A stretch of 64,000 bases of DNA, taken from NCBI GenBank assembly GCA_022316685.1, contig JAKJHU010000829.1:51517-115516 (forward strand), written 5' to 3'. Under the pieces are notes generated by a model. The model saw only the letters and a list, made by a program, of their open reading frames with translations. It did not search any database and was not told where the DNA came from. The stretch's first letter is position 1. Each line of letters opens with the position of its first letter. The DNA comes from Progne subis subis. Lineage: Eukaryota > Chordata > Aves > Passeriformes > Hirundinidae. Below, piece after piece: positions 1 to 10,184 of the stretch. The translations under genes were made by a program, and so were the position numbers.

Positions 1-212
1 GGGACAAGCCACTACCCAATCAGGGACAAGGTGAGAGTGGGACAGAGTTGGGTTACATTCCAGTGTGGGAGGATGGGCGGGGCGGAGGATCAGGGACAAA
101 TCACATGATACAGTTTCCAGGGGAACAGGATGGTACAGAAGAAACCATTACAAAACCCAGTATAAAAATGAAATACCATATAAACCCAATTAATGCACTA
201 CAACAGTATCCC
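1..212 (-). mobile_element. LTR fragment, same family as 30447-31564
   Basis: The segment opens in the middle of an LTR. Its text (CACTACCCAATCAGGGA, then a CACATGATACAG-like stretch, then AATTAATGCA and CTACAACAG) matches 30910-31048 closely. In the better copy an AATAAA signal lies on the minus strand, so I give that orientation. The fragment stops where CR1 sequence starts at about 213. The left end of the same LTR family reappears at 2809, in the opposite order to what a simple split would give, so the two pieces may be separate insertions. Confidence 0.6.
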
Positions 213-1620
213 TTCCACTCCTGCATCCAAGTAATTTATGCCAATGTTGAAGAGCACAGGGACAAGGATGGAACCCTGCGGAACCCCACTAGAGACAGGT
301 CACCAGTCTGATGTCATCCCATTCAGTATAAGCCTTTGCGCCCTATGCATGAGCCAGTTGCTCACCCACTGCATGATGTATTTATCCATCTGTGGGCTGG
401 ACATTTTGTCCAGAAGGATCTTGTGGGAGACAGTATCAAAAGCTGGGCTGAACTCCAAAAAGATTACATCAATTGGCTTCCTTTGATCAGCTAGCTGGGT
501 TGCCGCATCATAAAAGGAAATCAGGTTTTACAAGCAGGACTTTCCTCTCATAAAGCCGTGCTGGCTCTGACCGATGACTGCATTGTCTTTCAGGTGTTTT
601 TCAATACCTCCCAGAATAATCTTCTCCATAACTTTACTAGGCACCTAAGTGAGACTAAAAGGCCTGTAGTTTCCACGGACCTCCTTCTTGCCCTTCTTGA
701 AAATTGGGACATTCACCAGCTTCCAGTCAGCTGGGACTTCTCCGGATTCCCAAACTGCTCAAAAAATCTTTAGAGGTTTTGTAATGACATCAGCTAGCTC
801 TTTGAGGAGCTCAACTCCAGTTGAGCTTTGACCATACAGATTTTCTCCTTACAGTGACAAGCAGCATCTCTGTATTCTTCCCATGTCCCCTGACCTTGCT
901 TCCACTGTCCATACACTTCTTTTTGGCCTTATTTCGAAGAGAAGATCCCTGTTCAGCCAAGCTGGTCTTCTGCTTTGCCTGCCTGACTTCCAACATTTCG
1001 GAATCGCCTGCTCCTGTGCCTTTAACAGGTGGTGTTTAAAAAGTGACCAGCACTGATGGACCCCAGCACCTGCAGAAACATTTTCCCAGGGGACCTTATT
1101 CACTAATTTCCTGAGCAACCTGAAGTCTGCTCTCCTCATGTCCAGAGTTGAGGTTTGATAGACCTTTTCTCCTGTCAACAGAGATTTAAAACTTGATCTC
1201 TTTGTGGTTGCTGTGGCCAAGACAGCTGCCAATCTCCACTTCACTCATGAATTCCACTCTCTTGACAAGCAGTATGTCAAGGAGGGCATCTTTCTGAGTC
1301 AGTTCCCTTAGGACCTGTCCTATAAAGTTGTCATCCAGGTTTCTTAGGAATCTTCTGGTCCCATTTGTACCAGCTGTGTGATGCTCCCAGTTAATTTCTG
1401 GCAAGTTGAAGTCTCCCATAAAGACAAGGACAGTTAACTTGGAAGCATCCCTTAGTTCCTCAAAGAATAATTCATTGGCATAATTGTCCTGGCTAGGAGG
1501 TCTATAGTAGACTCCCATGATAACATCTGCATTATTTGTTTGTCCTTTGATTCTTAAGGTTTTGGTAGTGGGTAAGGTGCTGCCCTGTGCTGGACAGAGC
1601 TGGTTCCAGCTAGCTTTCTA
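213..1620 (-). mobile_element. CR1 LINE fragment (ORF2 endonuclease to reverse transcriptase)
   Basis: Read on the minus strand, this piece runs through the second CR1 ORF. An APE-type endonuclease block comes first (YYRPPSQ near 1500, MGDFNLPEINWE near 1400, LGHSNHKEI near 1195). The linker follows, with WLNRDLL near 950, and then the start of the reverse transcriptase (FLEFSPAFDTVSH near 440-470, SSGVPQGSI near 290). Frames are broken by several indels and stops, so it is an old dead copy. CR1 is the dominant LINE of birds. Boundaries are approximate. Confidence 0.85.
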
Positions 1621-2808
1621 ATGGACCTAATGCAGGCCACAGCTGGGCCAATCAACAAAGCTGATGGTGCCTCTGTGAAAACATACTTAAGACAGGGCAA
1701 AATCCACCAGACATGCCGAGGAGTAGGGGAGAAAAAAAAGAGTAAAAACCAGCAATATGAACAGAGGTCAGAGAAGAAGGTGGGGAAGGAGGTGCTCCAT
1801 GGTGCCAGAATCAGTATTCACATAGATTATTTAACAGACAGTACTGGAGCAGTTGGATATTTTGTGAAGGAACTGCAGCCCATGGAGAATCCATGCCAGA
1901 GAAGTGTGAGAAGGAAGGAGTGGCAGAGATATTTTTTTATGTACTGACCATAACACCCTTACACCTTTGAGCTGTTCATTGCCTCACTGAAGGAGCTGCA
2001 TGTAACCTGTGTACCTGTGTCAATAGCAAGGGGGGAAAAGATGAGTCTGGAATGAAGGCATGAGCCTGGGAAAGGAGGAAGTGTATTTTAATATTTGTCT
2101 TTTTGCTTTCTGCTACCTGAATTAGTAATTGCACTTTTATTTTAATTGGTGATAAGTTTACCTAATTTTACCTAAATTGAGTCTGTTTTGCTGCAATGAT
2201 GATTTGTAAGCAATCTCCTGTCATTATCTTGGCTTGCAATCTTTCTTTCTCCTGTTCTTCCTATTTTCTCCATCTGACCCACTGGGGCAGGGAGGGTGAG
2301 AGTGGCTGAGTGGGAATTTCACTGTTAGCCTAGGCTAAACCACCACAAATGTTAATATATCCAAAGACCTGCTAGAGGTACGCTTGTGTGCAGTGTCTGA
2401 CATGGCCCTGAATTCAGGATCTGAGATTTCAGAAATGAATTTCAGTTGAGTGGCAACAACCATTGAGCTGATTCAAAGGTTGCTGAGTCACAGTTGTGGT
2501 CAACATGATCTATGGGAGTACTACTTCTATATTCCAATAGGAAATTTTAAAATAGTAAATGTAAACTACAGATGACTGTTGCTAACAGTCCCATCTCCCA
2601 GTTGAGACAGTAGCTTGGACACAACAGACACAGATTGAGCCATTTAAAGCACCTTTGTACTGGAATTGAAGAAATGCACAGGTAAGGACTTGCCTCACCT
2701 ATATAGGTAATAGCCCTGACTTTCAACTGGAGCTGCTGTATGGCTCAGACTTCCAAATGGAAGTCTGGTTTGTGTTTGACATAGTGGTGCTAGATGGTTT
2801 ATGGGAAG
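1621..2808. other. Unassigned non-coding stretch
   Basis: About 1.2 kb of ordinary AT-rich sequence. One 108-codon ORF on the + strand (1621-1947) is lysine/glutamine-rich with no recognisable domain. I see no exon-like splice pattern, RNA gene or repeat structure here. Confidence 0.5.
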
Positions 2809-3300
2809 TGTCTTGGTTTGAAAGACAGGTATCTGCTAAGGAAGGCAGGAGCCTCCCTTGGAATGGAAAATATGACCCCCTCCCCTCCGAATTATTATAA
2901 TTTTGAAATTAAGGGGCTTTCAGGCAAAGATATGAGAAAAGGAATAACAGTTCTTTACTAGTATGTGTATGTATAATGAGGCAAACAACAACAATAGTAA
3001 CAACAACAAACAAAGAACAGAAAATCCAATAAACAGTCTCTTCCCGCTCTTTAAGCACTTTCCCTTTTGGTGTAGTTATGGCTGCAGTCAGCAGGGGCGC
3101 TGGTGGCTCCCCAGCCAGGCAGGACAGGTGGCAATGATTCCCCTGTGGCTGCAGGGGGCGCTGTGGCGCGAGTTTTGGCCTTCTCCCTCTCACATGGATG
3201 AGGGGTGGTGTGGGGACAGCTGCCACCCTTGGGCATAAAACAAAACAAAACAGATCAAAAACCCCAAAAATGGGATGGGATAATAAACCATCCCCAAGAC
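2809..3300 (-). mobile_element. LTR fragment, left end
   Basis: It begins TGTCTTGGTTTGAAAGACAG, almost the same start as the LTR at 30447. The next roughly 150 bp align with that copy (GAGCCTCCCTTGGAATGG, AATTATTATAATTTTG, GGGGCTTTCAGGCAAAGATA, GTTCTTTACTAG). It then becomes divergent and A-rich, and stops at the tail of a CR1 at about 3320. No second end and no TSD are visible, so it is truncated. Confidence 0.65.
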
Positions 3301-3321
3301 AGGAAGGAAATGCCAGGATAT

Positions 3322-4177
3322 TTAAATAATTGAATCACAGAATCACAGAATGGTTGAGGCTGGAAGATGACCATCTTGTCCAACCCCCCTGCTCAGGAAG
3401 GACCACCTAGACCAGTTGATCAGGACTATGTCCAGATGGGTTTTAAATATCTCCAAAGAGGGAGACTCTACCACGTCCCTGGGAAACTTGTTCCCAGTGC
3501 TCAGTCACTGGATATTTCCTGATGTCCAGAAGGAATCTCCTATGTTTCAGCTTGTGCCCATGGCCTCTTGTGTTTTCACTGTCCACCACTGAAAAAAGCT
3601 TGGCTCTATCTTCTTTGTATCTTCCCTTCTGAGATTCATATACATGAGTAAGATCCCTCTGAGCCTTCTCTCCAGTCGAGTCCCAGCTCTCTGAGTCTTT
3701 CCTCATAAAAGAGATGCCTCAGTTCCTTAATCATCTTGATGACCCTTTGAGTATCTCCAGTATGTCCATGTCTCTCTTGTACTGGGGAGCTCAGAACTGG
3801 GCACAGTACACCTGGTGTGGCCTCACCAGTGCTTAGTAAAGGGGAAGGATCATGCCTCTTCACCTGTTGGAAATGCTTTGCTGAATGCAGACAAGGGTAC
3901 TATTGGCCGTCTTTGCAGCAAGGGCACAATGCTTGTTCATGTTCAACTTGATGTCCATGAGGACCCCCAGGTGCTTTCCTGGAAGCAGCACAACCCTTTG
4001 TAATATCAGCCACTCTTCCCAGTTTTGGTGCTGTCTGCAAAGTTGCTGAGGGTACACTGCTTGATCATACAGATCATTAATGAAAATGTTAAACTGGACT
4101 GGACCCAGTATTGACCCTTGAGGTACACTGCTAGTCACTACACTTTTTGCCACTGATCATCCTTTGGGCCTGGCCAT
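3322..4177 (-). mobile_element. CR1 LINE 3' part, split by the solo LTR at 4178
   Basis: It carries the classic CR1 3' end in reverse: AATCACAGAATGG followed by TCCAACCCCCCTGCTCA. Minus-strand frames give the C-terminal part of ORF2 (LKHRRFLLDIRKYPVTEHWEQ near 3500) and an RT piece (SVPQGSILGPVQFNIFINDL near 4100). The RT text continues after the solo LTR at 5205, so both parts are one CR1 insertion. Confidence 0.85.
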
Positions 4178-5199
4178 TGTGGTAGGTTGACCTTGGCTGA
4201 CTGCCAATTGCCCACCAAGTTGCTCAGTACAACAAGAAAGAAAAATACCACAAAATGCTCATGGGTCAAGATAAGGACAGGGAGATCATTCAGCAATTGT
4301 TGTCACAGGCAGAACAGACTTGACTTGGGGAAATTAATTCAATTTATTGCAAATCAAAATTGGATAATGAGAAATAAAAATAAGTCTAAAAAACCATTCC
4401 TCTCAATTCTTGCTTCTTTGCAGGCTCAACTTCACTCCCAACTCTTCTAAGTCCTCCCCCTCCCAGCAGCACAGAGGGATGGGGAAGGGGAGTTGCAGTT
4501 GCATAATGCATTATCTCTGCCTCTCTTTTCTCCTCACCTGCTTCAGTGTGGGATCCTTTGCACAAGAGACAGCCCTTCATGAACTTCAGTGTGGGTCCTT
4601 CCTATAGACTGCAGTTCTTCATGAACTCCAGCATGGGTCCTTTCCATGGAGTGGAATCCTTCAGGAACAGACTGCTAGAGCATGGGTCTCCCATAAGGTC
4701 ACAGGTCCTGCCAAAAAACCTGCTCCAGTGTGGGCTCTCCATGGGCTGCAGCTTCTTTCAGGGCACATCTACCTGTTCTGGTTAGGGTTCCTCACAGGCT
4801 GCAGGTGGATCTCTGCATCCCCATGGATCTCCATGGGCTGCAAGGGGACAGCTGCTTCATCATGGTCTTCACTATAGGCTGCAGAGAAATCTGTTCTGGC
4901 ACCTGGAGCACCTCCTCCCCCTCCTTTTCTGATCCTTGGTGTCTGCAGAATTTTGTCTCACATATTCTCACTCCTGTCTCCCAGCTACTGTTGTGCAGCA
5001 TTTTTTACTCTTTTAAAAATATATTATCACTGAGGCACTACTAGTGACTGACTGGCTCAGGCTTTGGCCAGTGGTGGGTCCATCTTGGAGCTGGCTGAAA
5101 CTGGCTCTTTCTGACATGGGGACAGCTTTTGCTGTCTCCTCTCAGAAGCTACCCCTGCAGACCCCCACTACCAAGACTTTGCCACATAAACCCAAAATT
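4178..5199 (-). mobile_element. Solo LTR (class III type), TSD GCCAT
   Basis: A 1,022-bp LTR flanked by the 5-bp direct repeat GCCAT (4173-4177 and 5200-5204). The 5' text TGTGGTAGGTTGACCTTGG and the repeated CTCCATGGGCTGCAG-like units (4550-4880) mark a bird LTR family that occurs several times in this window (6254-18315 and 43863-58343). AATAAA lies on the minus strand near 4346. The last bases are AAAATT where TG...CA symmetry predicts CA, so that end has mutated. A 5-bp TSD fits ERVL/class III integration. Confidence 0.8.
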
Positions 5200-5204
5200 G
5201 CCAT

Positions 5205-5450
5205 TCAGCCAATTCTCTCTATCTCAGTGTCTGCTCATCCAGCCCATATTTCATCAACCTTTCCCCTGATCTACCAGGCCAGTCATTTCATTGTAAAAGT
5301 TTATCAATTTAGTGAAGTGCAAACTCCTTTTGGTGAATCCATGCTGACTACTCCCAATTGCCATCTTCTCCTTCATGTGTTTTTAAATGGTTCCTAGGTT
5401 TAGCTGCATCATCAACTTCTCAGGAACAAGGTGTGGCTAACTGGCCTATA
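5205..5450 (-). mobile_element. CR1 LINE, continuation of 3322-4177
   Basis: Continuation of the split CR1. On the minus strand the RT text after the LTR joins that before it through the duplicated GCCAT. AACTCCTTTTGGTGAATCC followed by ATGCTGACTACTCCCAAT is a typical CR1 RT stretch in reverse. The right border is approximate. Confidence 0.7.
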
Positions 5451-6253
5451 AAAGCTGTTGAAACTGTTTGACTCCTATAATGTCACCTGTAATAATGCCA
5501 GAATTAAGACTTTTCCCCAAGATAAAGCACATTGGAGCAAGTGGTAGGATAATCCTGGCTCCTAGCATATAGATTTTTTTGTGTATGTGAAAGTTCTTTT
5601 TAAACCCTAGAAACTCAAAGGACTGTTACTTTTATGCATTCAAGGCACTTTGGATTCTACTTGAAGAGATGAAAAATTTGTGAAATAATAAATTTTGTAG
5701 AAAGTAGTGGAACTATGTGAACATACTGATTTTGATTTAAAAATAGAAATTGATCTTCTCCCAGATATTTTTAAAGTATAATGAGAATAAAGTTAAAAAT
5801 TCTTTAAAAATTAGGTTTTTGAATTGCAAATAGATCTATCAAGTGATGAGAAGTTTATCCATAAGAGTTCAGTGTTACTGTTGACCAGGGTAGAGAAAAG
5901 GTAGGGGAAAATACTGGAGCTAACTACAAATACAATAATAGGCTACAGATCTACAAATATATTTGTAAAGAATATAGAGAATATACAAAAGAAAAAAGGC
6001 AAAAACAATTCAGTATCACTGTGATACTAGAGATTAAACTTTAGTCTTCTTAAAGTTGATTACAGTTGTAAAATTTATTTCTGCAGGCCTGGGATTTTAT
6101 CCTGAGCCTTTACAATAACTTAACTTCATATAAAAGTCACAGAGATTTAGATGATGACAAAAGTTTTTGTTTTCAAGTATTATCATTCCTACAGTTATCA
6201 TACTCTATGTTAATAGGGCCAAGAGGTGTCTTTTGGAAAAGTATACTTCTTGT
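5451..6253. other. AT-rich sequence without a recognised feature
   Basis: About 800 bp of AT-rich sequence. No ORF, exon-like segment or repeat was recognised. It is probably intronic DNA of RFX3 upstream of its first exon in the window. The last five bases (CTTGT, 6249-6253) are the target duplication of the LTR that follows. Confidence 0.5.
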
Positions 6254-7097
6254 TGTTGTGGTTTGACACCGGCCAAGTGCCAGGCACTCATGGAAGTTGT
6301 TCGCTTACTCTCTCCTGCTATGGTTGGGTAGAGGAGAGGGAAAAAAATTAACAAACAGCTCATGAGTTAAGGACTGGGAGAAAAAAAGACTTTAATGGCA
6401 AAACAAGTTCAAATTTAAAGGTATAAAGTAAATTTATTATTAACAGAGACAGAGGAGGATAATGAGAAGTAAAATAAGCCTCTAAAATACATTTCCTCCC
6501 CCCCCCCACCCCCCACCCCAGCCTCTCCGTCCTTCCCACTGACAGCACAGGAAGACAGGGTGTGGGGGCTCTGGTCAGTTCACCATTCAAGATCTTTTTC
6601 CATTTGCTCAGGGAGAGGAGTCTTTTTTGTGCTATGCCATGAGGTCCCTCCCATGGGCAAAATAGTTGTCCCAAAACTGTTGTGGCGTGGATCATTTGTC
6701 CACGGGGTGCAGTCTTTTAAGGCTAGGCTGCTCGAGTTTGGAAGCAAGGTCTCTCTCTCTGTCTCTGGAAACAGGGGCCCTCTCTCTTTCTTCAGGTCTC
6801 CCACTAGACCACAGGTTTCTCTAACATCCACCCATTCTGGCATGAGCACTTTTCCCACAAGCTGCGAGTGGATCTCTGCATTCCCCCGTAGACTTCATGC
6901 ATTAAAAGGGCGACAGTTTGTTTTACCATAGTCCTCACCATGGCCCGCAGAGGAATCTCGGCTCCAAGGCTGGAAGTACCTCCTCCCCCTCTTTCTTTTC
7001 CACTGACCTTGGTGCCACCATGTTGTTTTCCCTCACATGTCCTCAATTCCTCCTCTTCTCTGACTAGAAGGAAAACTGCTGCTTGTAGGTATCATTG
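6254..7097 (-). mobile_element. Solo LTR (class III type), left half, TSD CTTGT
   Basis: The LTR begins TGTTGTGGTTTGACACCGG right after CTTGT and resumes at 17761 on the far side of provirus ERV-A. It ends in ...AAATCAACACA at 18315, followed by the second CTTGT (18316-18320). It is the same family as the LTR at 4178. The C-rich run near 6497-6520 is part of it. ATTG at 7094-7097 is the duplication made by ERV-A. Confidence 0.8.
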
Positions 7098-7658
7098 TGT
7101 GAAAAACGCCAATCACTTGGTTTTTTTTAAATTTTAAAAGTTTAATAGTAAATAAGATGGTTATAAAAATAGAATTAGAGTGAAAAAAATTGAACAATTA
7201 GAGTTAGGACAATACGAGACAATAAAAAACAAAGTTACAGACGTCTGGGTGCCTCTCCGAGCAAAAAGCTCTGGAGAAGGGATGCCTGTTAACAAAGGAT
7301 TATCTCTTAAAAGCAATAGCCTGTTGAATATTCATACATTTCATATATGATGCATAAATTCCATTCAAACAAAGAATTGTCTCTGGTTAGTATCACTTTT
7401 TTCCTTTAATCTCTATGGCATCCTCAAGGCTGAGAGAGGCAGGAGGAGTTGGTCTCTTCTGATAAGGAAGTAATAAATTCTTTTTTTTTTTCTCTGAAAG
7501 ATTTACGTTTTCCTGTGGTTGGTACATAAAAACTACATTTTAACTACAAAACTACATTTACCATACTATCAAAAAATTAATACAACATTAACAATCAATA
7601 CAACATAATACATATAGTAAATATCTTGCATAGAGCCATATAATATGCACTTTTCACA
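7098..7658 (-). repeat. ERV-A 3' LTR
   Basis: 561 bp, from TGTGAAAAACGCC to CTTTTCACA, forming the TG...CA ends. It is the partner of 17209-17756. In minus orientation the polypurine tract abuts its right edge. Confidence 0.92.
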
Positions 7659-7660
7659 AT

Positions 7661-7680
7661 CCTCCCTCTTTCTTTTTATA
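7661..7680 (-). promoter_or_regulatory. ERV-A polypurine tract
   Basis: The + strand reads CCTCCCTCTTTCTTTTTATA. On the viral strand this is an A/G-only run next to the 3' LTR, the expected plus-strand primer of reverse transcription. Confidence 0.8.
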
Positions 7681-7702
7681 ATTAATTTGGCTCGAGCAAT
7701 AT

Positions 7703-9548
7703 TCATTGTTTTCTAGCCTTCATTATTCGCTCATTTTTTTCATAAATCAATCTCGCTTCTTTGAAGGGGTCTTCTATATTATTTTGTTTCTTTAACACCA
7801 TAATCCTTTGTGGTGTTGTTGTTGTAGGCAACTTTTGGTCCATGTTCACTAATTGCATGCCTTGTACCACACTGGTGATGAGCCGAATGAAACAGGGGAT
7901 CAAACAAGGAAGAAATATTAGACCAGCTGTAGCGCATAAAAGGAAGAAGCCTAACTTTTTCCACCATTCTACTCCCAACACATTATCCCACCAGCTAGTA
8001 TTTAACATTGATTCCCACTTTTGAACTGGTACGTGGGCGATTTTTTTGATACCATTGACTATGTCCAGGACGGCATCTCCATTGTCATCTATTTTTAAAC
8101 AACAATCTGATGTATTGAACTTTCCACAAACACCCCCTTCTTCAGCTAATAGATAGTCTAAAGCCAACCTATTCTGATACACAGCCGCTCTTGTTTGGGT
8201 TTGTTGCCTTGATATTAATTCCATTGCCTGACCTGTTTTGTTCGTTATTATCTCTACAGCAGCTTGAAGTCTTATAATACGATTTAGCATATAAATTGGG
8301 GTTCAATATCCCCAACTCCCATATTGTGCCCAGGTGGCTGGCCCATATGTTTCCAGTATGCGTTCAGGGGGCCATTCCTCATTTCCCCATTTTTGGAATC
8401 CTCCAAGCAATTCTCTTTTGTTTCTCTTTAGATCCTCATAAACCGGTATCCCTAATTGATCCCCATCAGGTCCTGGTAAAAGAAAAAATCCTGGCTGTAT
8501 AATTCCCAGAGTGCAGCTCCCTTTCCACTGGGAGGGGAGTTTTGGGTATGCTCTTTTTCCACATATCCAAAATAAGCCGTCTGGAGCTTTCCAATAGTTA
8601 AATTTTTGTTGATCTATATTCTCCCAAAATTTGGAAATTTCCGGGATGCTGTAGTAAAGATTTTTACTTGTATCATTACATTGAAAAAGTTTTGTTTTGT
8701 TATCATACTTACAATTCACTTTTTTTGCTTTTTCTTCGTTCTTCTGGGACCCACCATACAGAAGTTCCATTACTAACCTTATATCTTTTACAGGGTGTTT
8801 TTCCTACTTCATAAAGGAAGCTTTTCCCAGTGCGCCAGAGACATTCTTCCCCTATCACTGTTGAGCTTAAAATCCACCCTTCTGGCCTGTTTTCTCCACT
8901 TGTACTTGCTTGGTTCCATTTTAGAAGCTCAATTGGGCCTAAGCTGCTGCCTTTCCATGGCCATTCTTCTGACATCAAAGCCCCTCCACAGACCCAACAA
9001 TTGGTTATGTTAAGTTCCTTACTTATTCTTTCTCCTAATTCTACAAACTGATTTTTACCCATCCTTGAGATACCTATTTCTTTTTCTAATTGCTGTTCAA
9101 GTTTTGTATATAAATTGTTGATTGAAATTGGCACAGGCTTAGGGGGTTGTACTGACTTAGCCTTTTTGCTTATCAACTGCTCTTTTACTAGATCCAGTGC
9201 TTTTTGCCCAGTAATGTAGGTAAAACAAATCCATCTCTCCTCTTTTGGGCACTGACTTCCCATCCTGCTACCACTCGTTCCTAAGTTCTCTGCAATCCAG
9301 TACTTCTTCCCTTTATGTATGCAATTGCCTAATTTGAATGGGTTATAACAGTGGCTGTTGACATGAGTGTGAGAAATGAAAAAAGAACCTCGGTGTCTTT
9401 CCATGTACAGCTTTTGGTAACATCTGTAGCATGGCCTTGTCAATATCCCAAAAGAGAAAAGACAAAAATTGAGTGACAGAAAAAGGAATAACAAAGGTCC
9501 AGTATGGCTTATACTCCCACCTCCCATGCCTATGGACTTGCAACCCAC
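7703..9548 (-). pseudogene. env: ERV-A env (gamma-type envelope, broken)
   Basis: The envelope glycoprotein of an old provirus. SU starts at 9548 with a signal peptide (hydrophobic LLFLFLSLNFCLF run) and holds a CWVC motif near 9000, the thiol-exchange motif of gamma-type SU. A basic cleavage site (RNKR) lies near 8425. TM (7703-8290) has a heptad-rich region, a long membrane segment ([21 protein letters not shown]) and a cytoplasmic tail ending ERIMKARKQ. The Cys motif is C-x7-CC ([10 protein letters not shown], near 8105), whereas the usual gamma spacing is x6. There are two lesions: a one-base frameshift in the T7 run near 8720 (A-run in the gene), and an in-frame TGA at 8303-8305 between the cleavage site and the heptads. 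It is therefore inactive as it stands. Confidence 0.9.
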
Positions 9549-9701
9549 AGCAGGTGCATTTGATCTTCTTGGTGGCGAATACAGAGGCCAATCTGGTCTT
9601 GCCCTCTATTTCCTTGTCACTTCCTCTTAGCTAATTTCCAGACAAATCGTTTTTGACACTCCTTAACTGTCGTTTCCCACTGTTCTTCAGGTATCTCCCA
9701 T

Positions 9702-10184
9702 TCAACAGGCACTAATAATTCCCATCCACAAAAACAAAGTTACCATTTCAGTTTCTTCTAATTCTACTTGGATAGGAGATCGATTTGGCCCTTGACACTT
9801 CCTGCAACAAGAGCGTCGATTGTGTGAACTACAATACCAATTCTTCCCACAATCTAAACATTTACATTTAACCCAGCTAGCATGTCTGGTATTTGGGTGG
9901 ATCAAACAGGGTATTTGGTCTGGCACTGATGGAAGTTGCAACTCCTCTTCCTCTTTGCATAAATCACAGGCTAAAGTGTGAATACAAGAGTTCTCTGTCC
10001 GAAACAGTCCTGATCCTCCTGTTTGGAGTGGAAGTATTCCTCCCCAAGGAGGGTATCGGAGGCATCTCAAAGCTTGTCCAGGCGGTACTTGAAACCACTG
10101 ATATAAGCTTGGCCTTATCTCCCAATTAGGTGTGATCCTGGGTATGTTTCTTGGACCATTTGGGTCTTCCCAGTTCATTACCAC
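9702..10184 (-). CDS. Unassigned Cys-rich ORF between pol and env of ERV-A
   Basis: A 160-codon ORF that I do not recognise. It overlaps the last 59 bases of pol in another frame and ends 153 bases before env. The protein has 13 Cys, most of them in the second half in zinc-ribbon-like spacing: CDLC, then KCKCLDC, then SCCRKC, with a basic patch HNRRSCCRKC. The first third is proline- and tryptophan-rich (WEDPNGPRNIPRITPNW). It has no signal peptide. Simple gammaretroviruses have no gene here. It is open while gag, pol and env are all broken, but at this length that could be luck. It could be an accessory protein or a relic of captured sequence. Confidence 0.55.
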   Translation of the reverse strand: MVMNWEDPNGPRNIPRITPNWEIRPSLYQWFQVPPGQALRCLRYPPWGGILPLQTGGSGLFRTENSCIHTLACDLCKEEEELQLPSVPDQIPCLIHPNTRHASWVKCKCLDCGKNWYCSSHNRRSCCRKCQGPNRSPIQVELEETEMVTLFLWMGIISAC

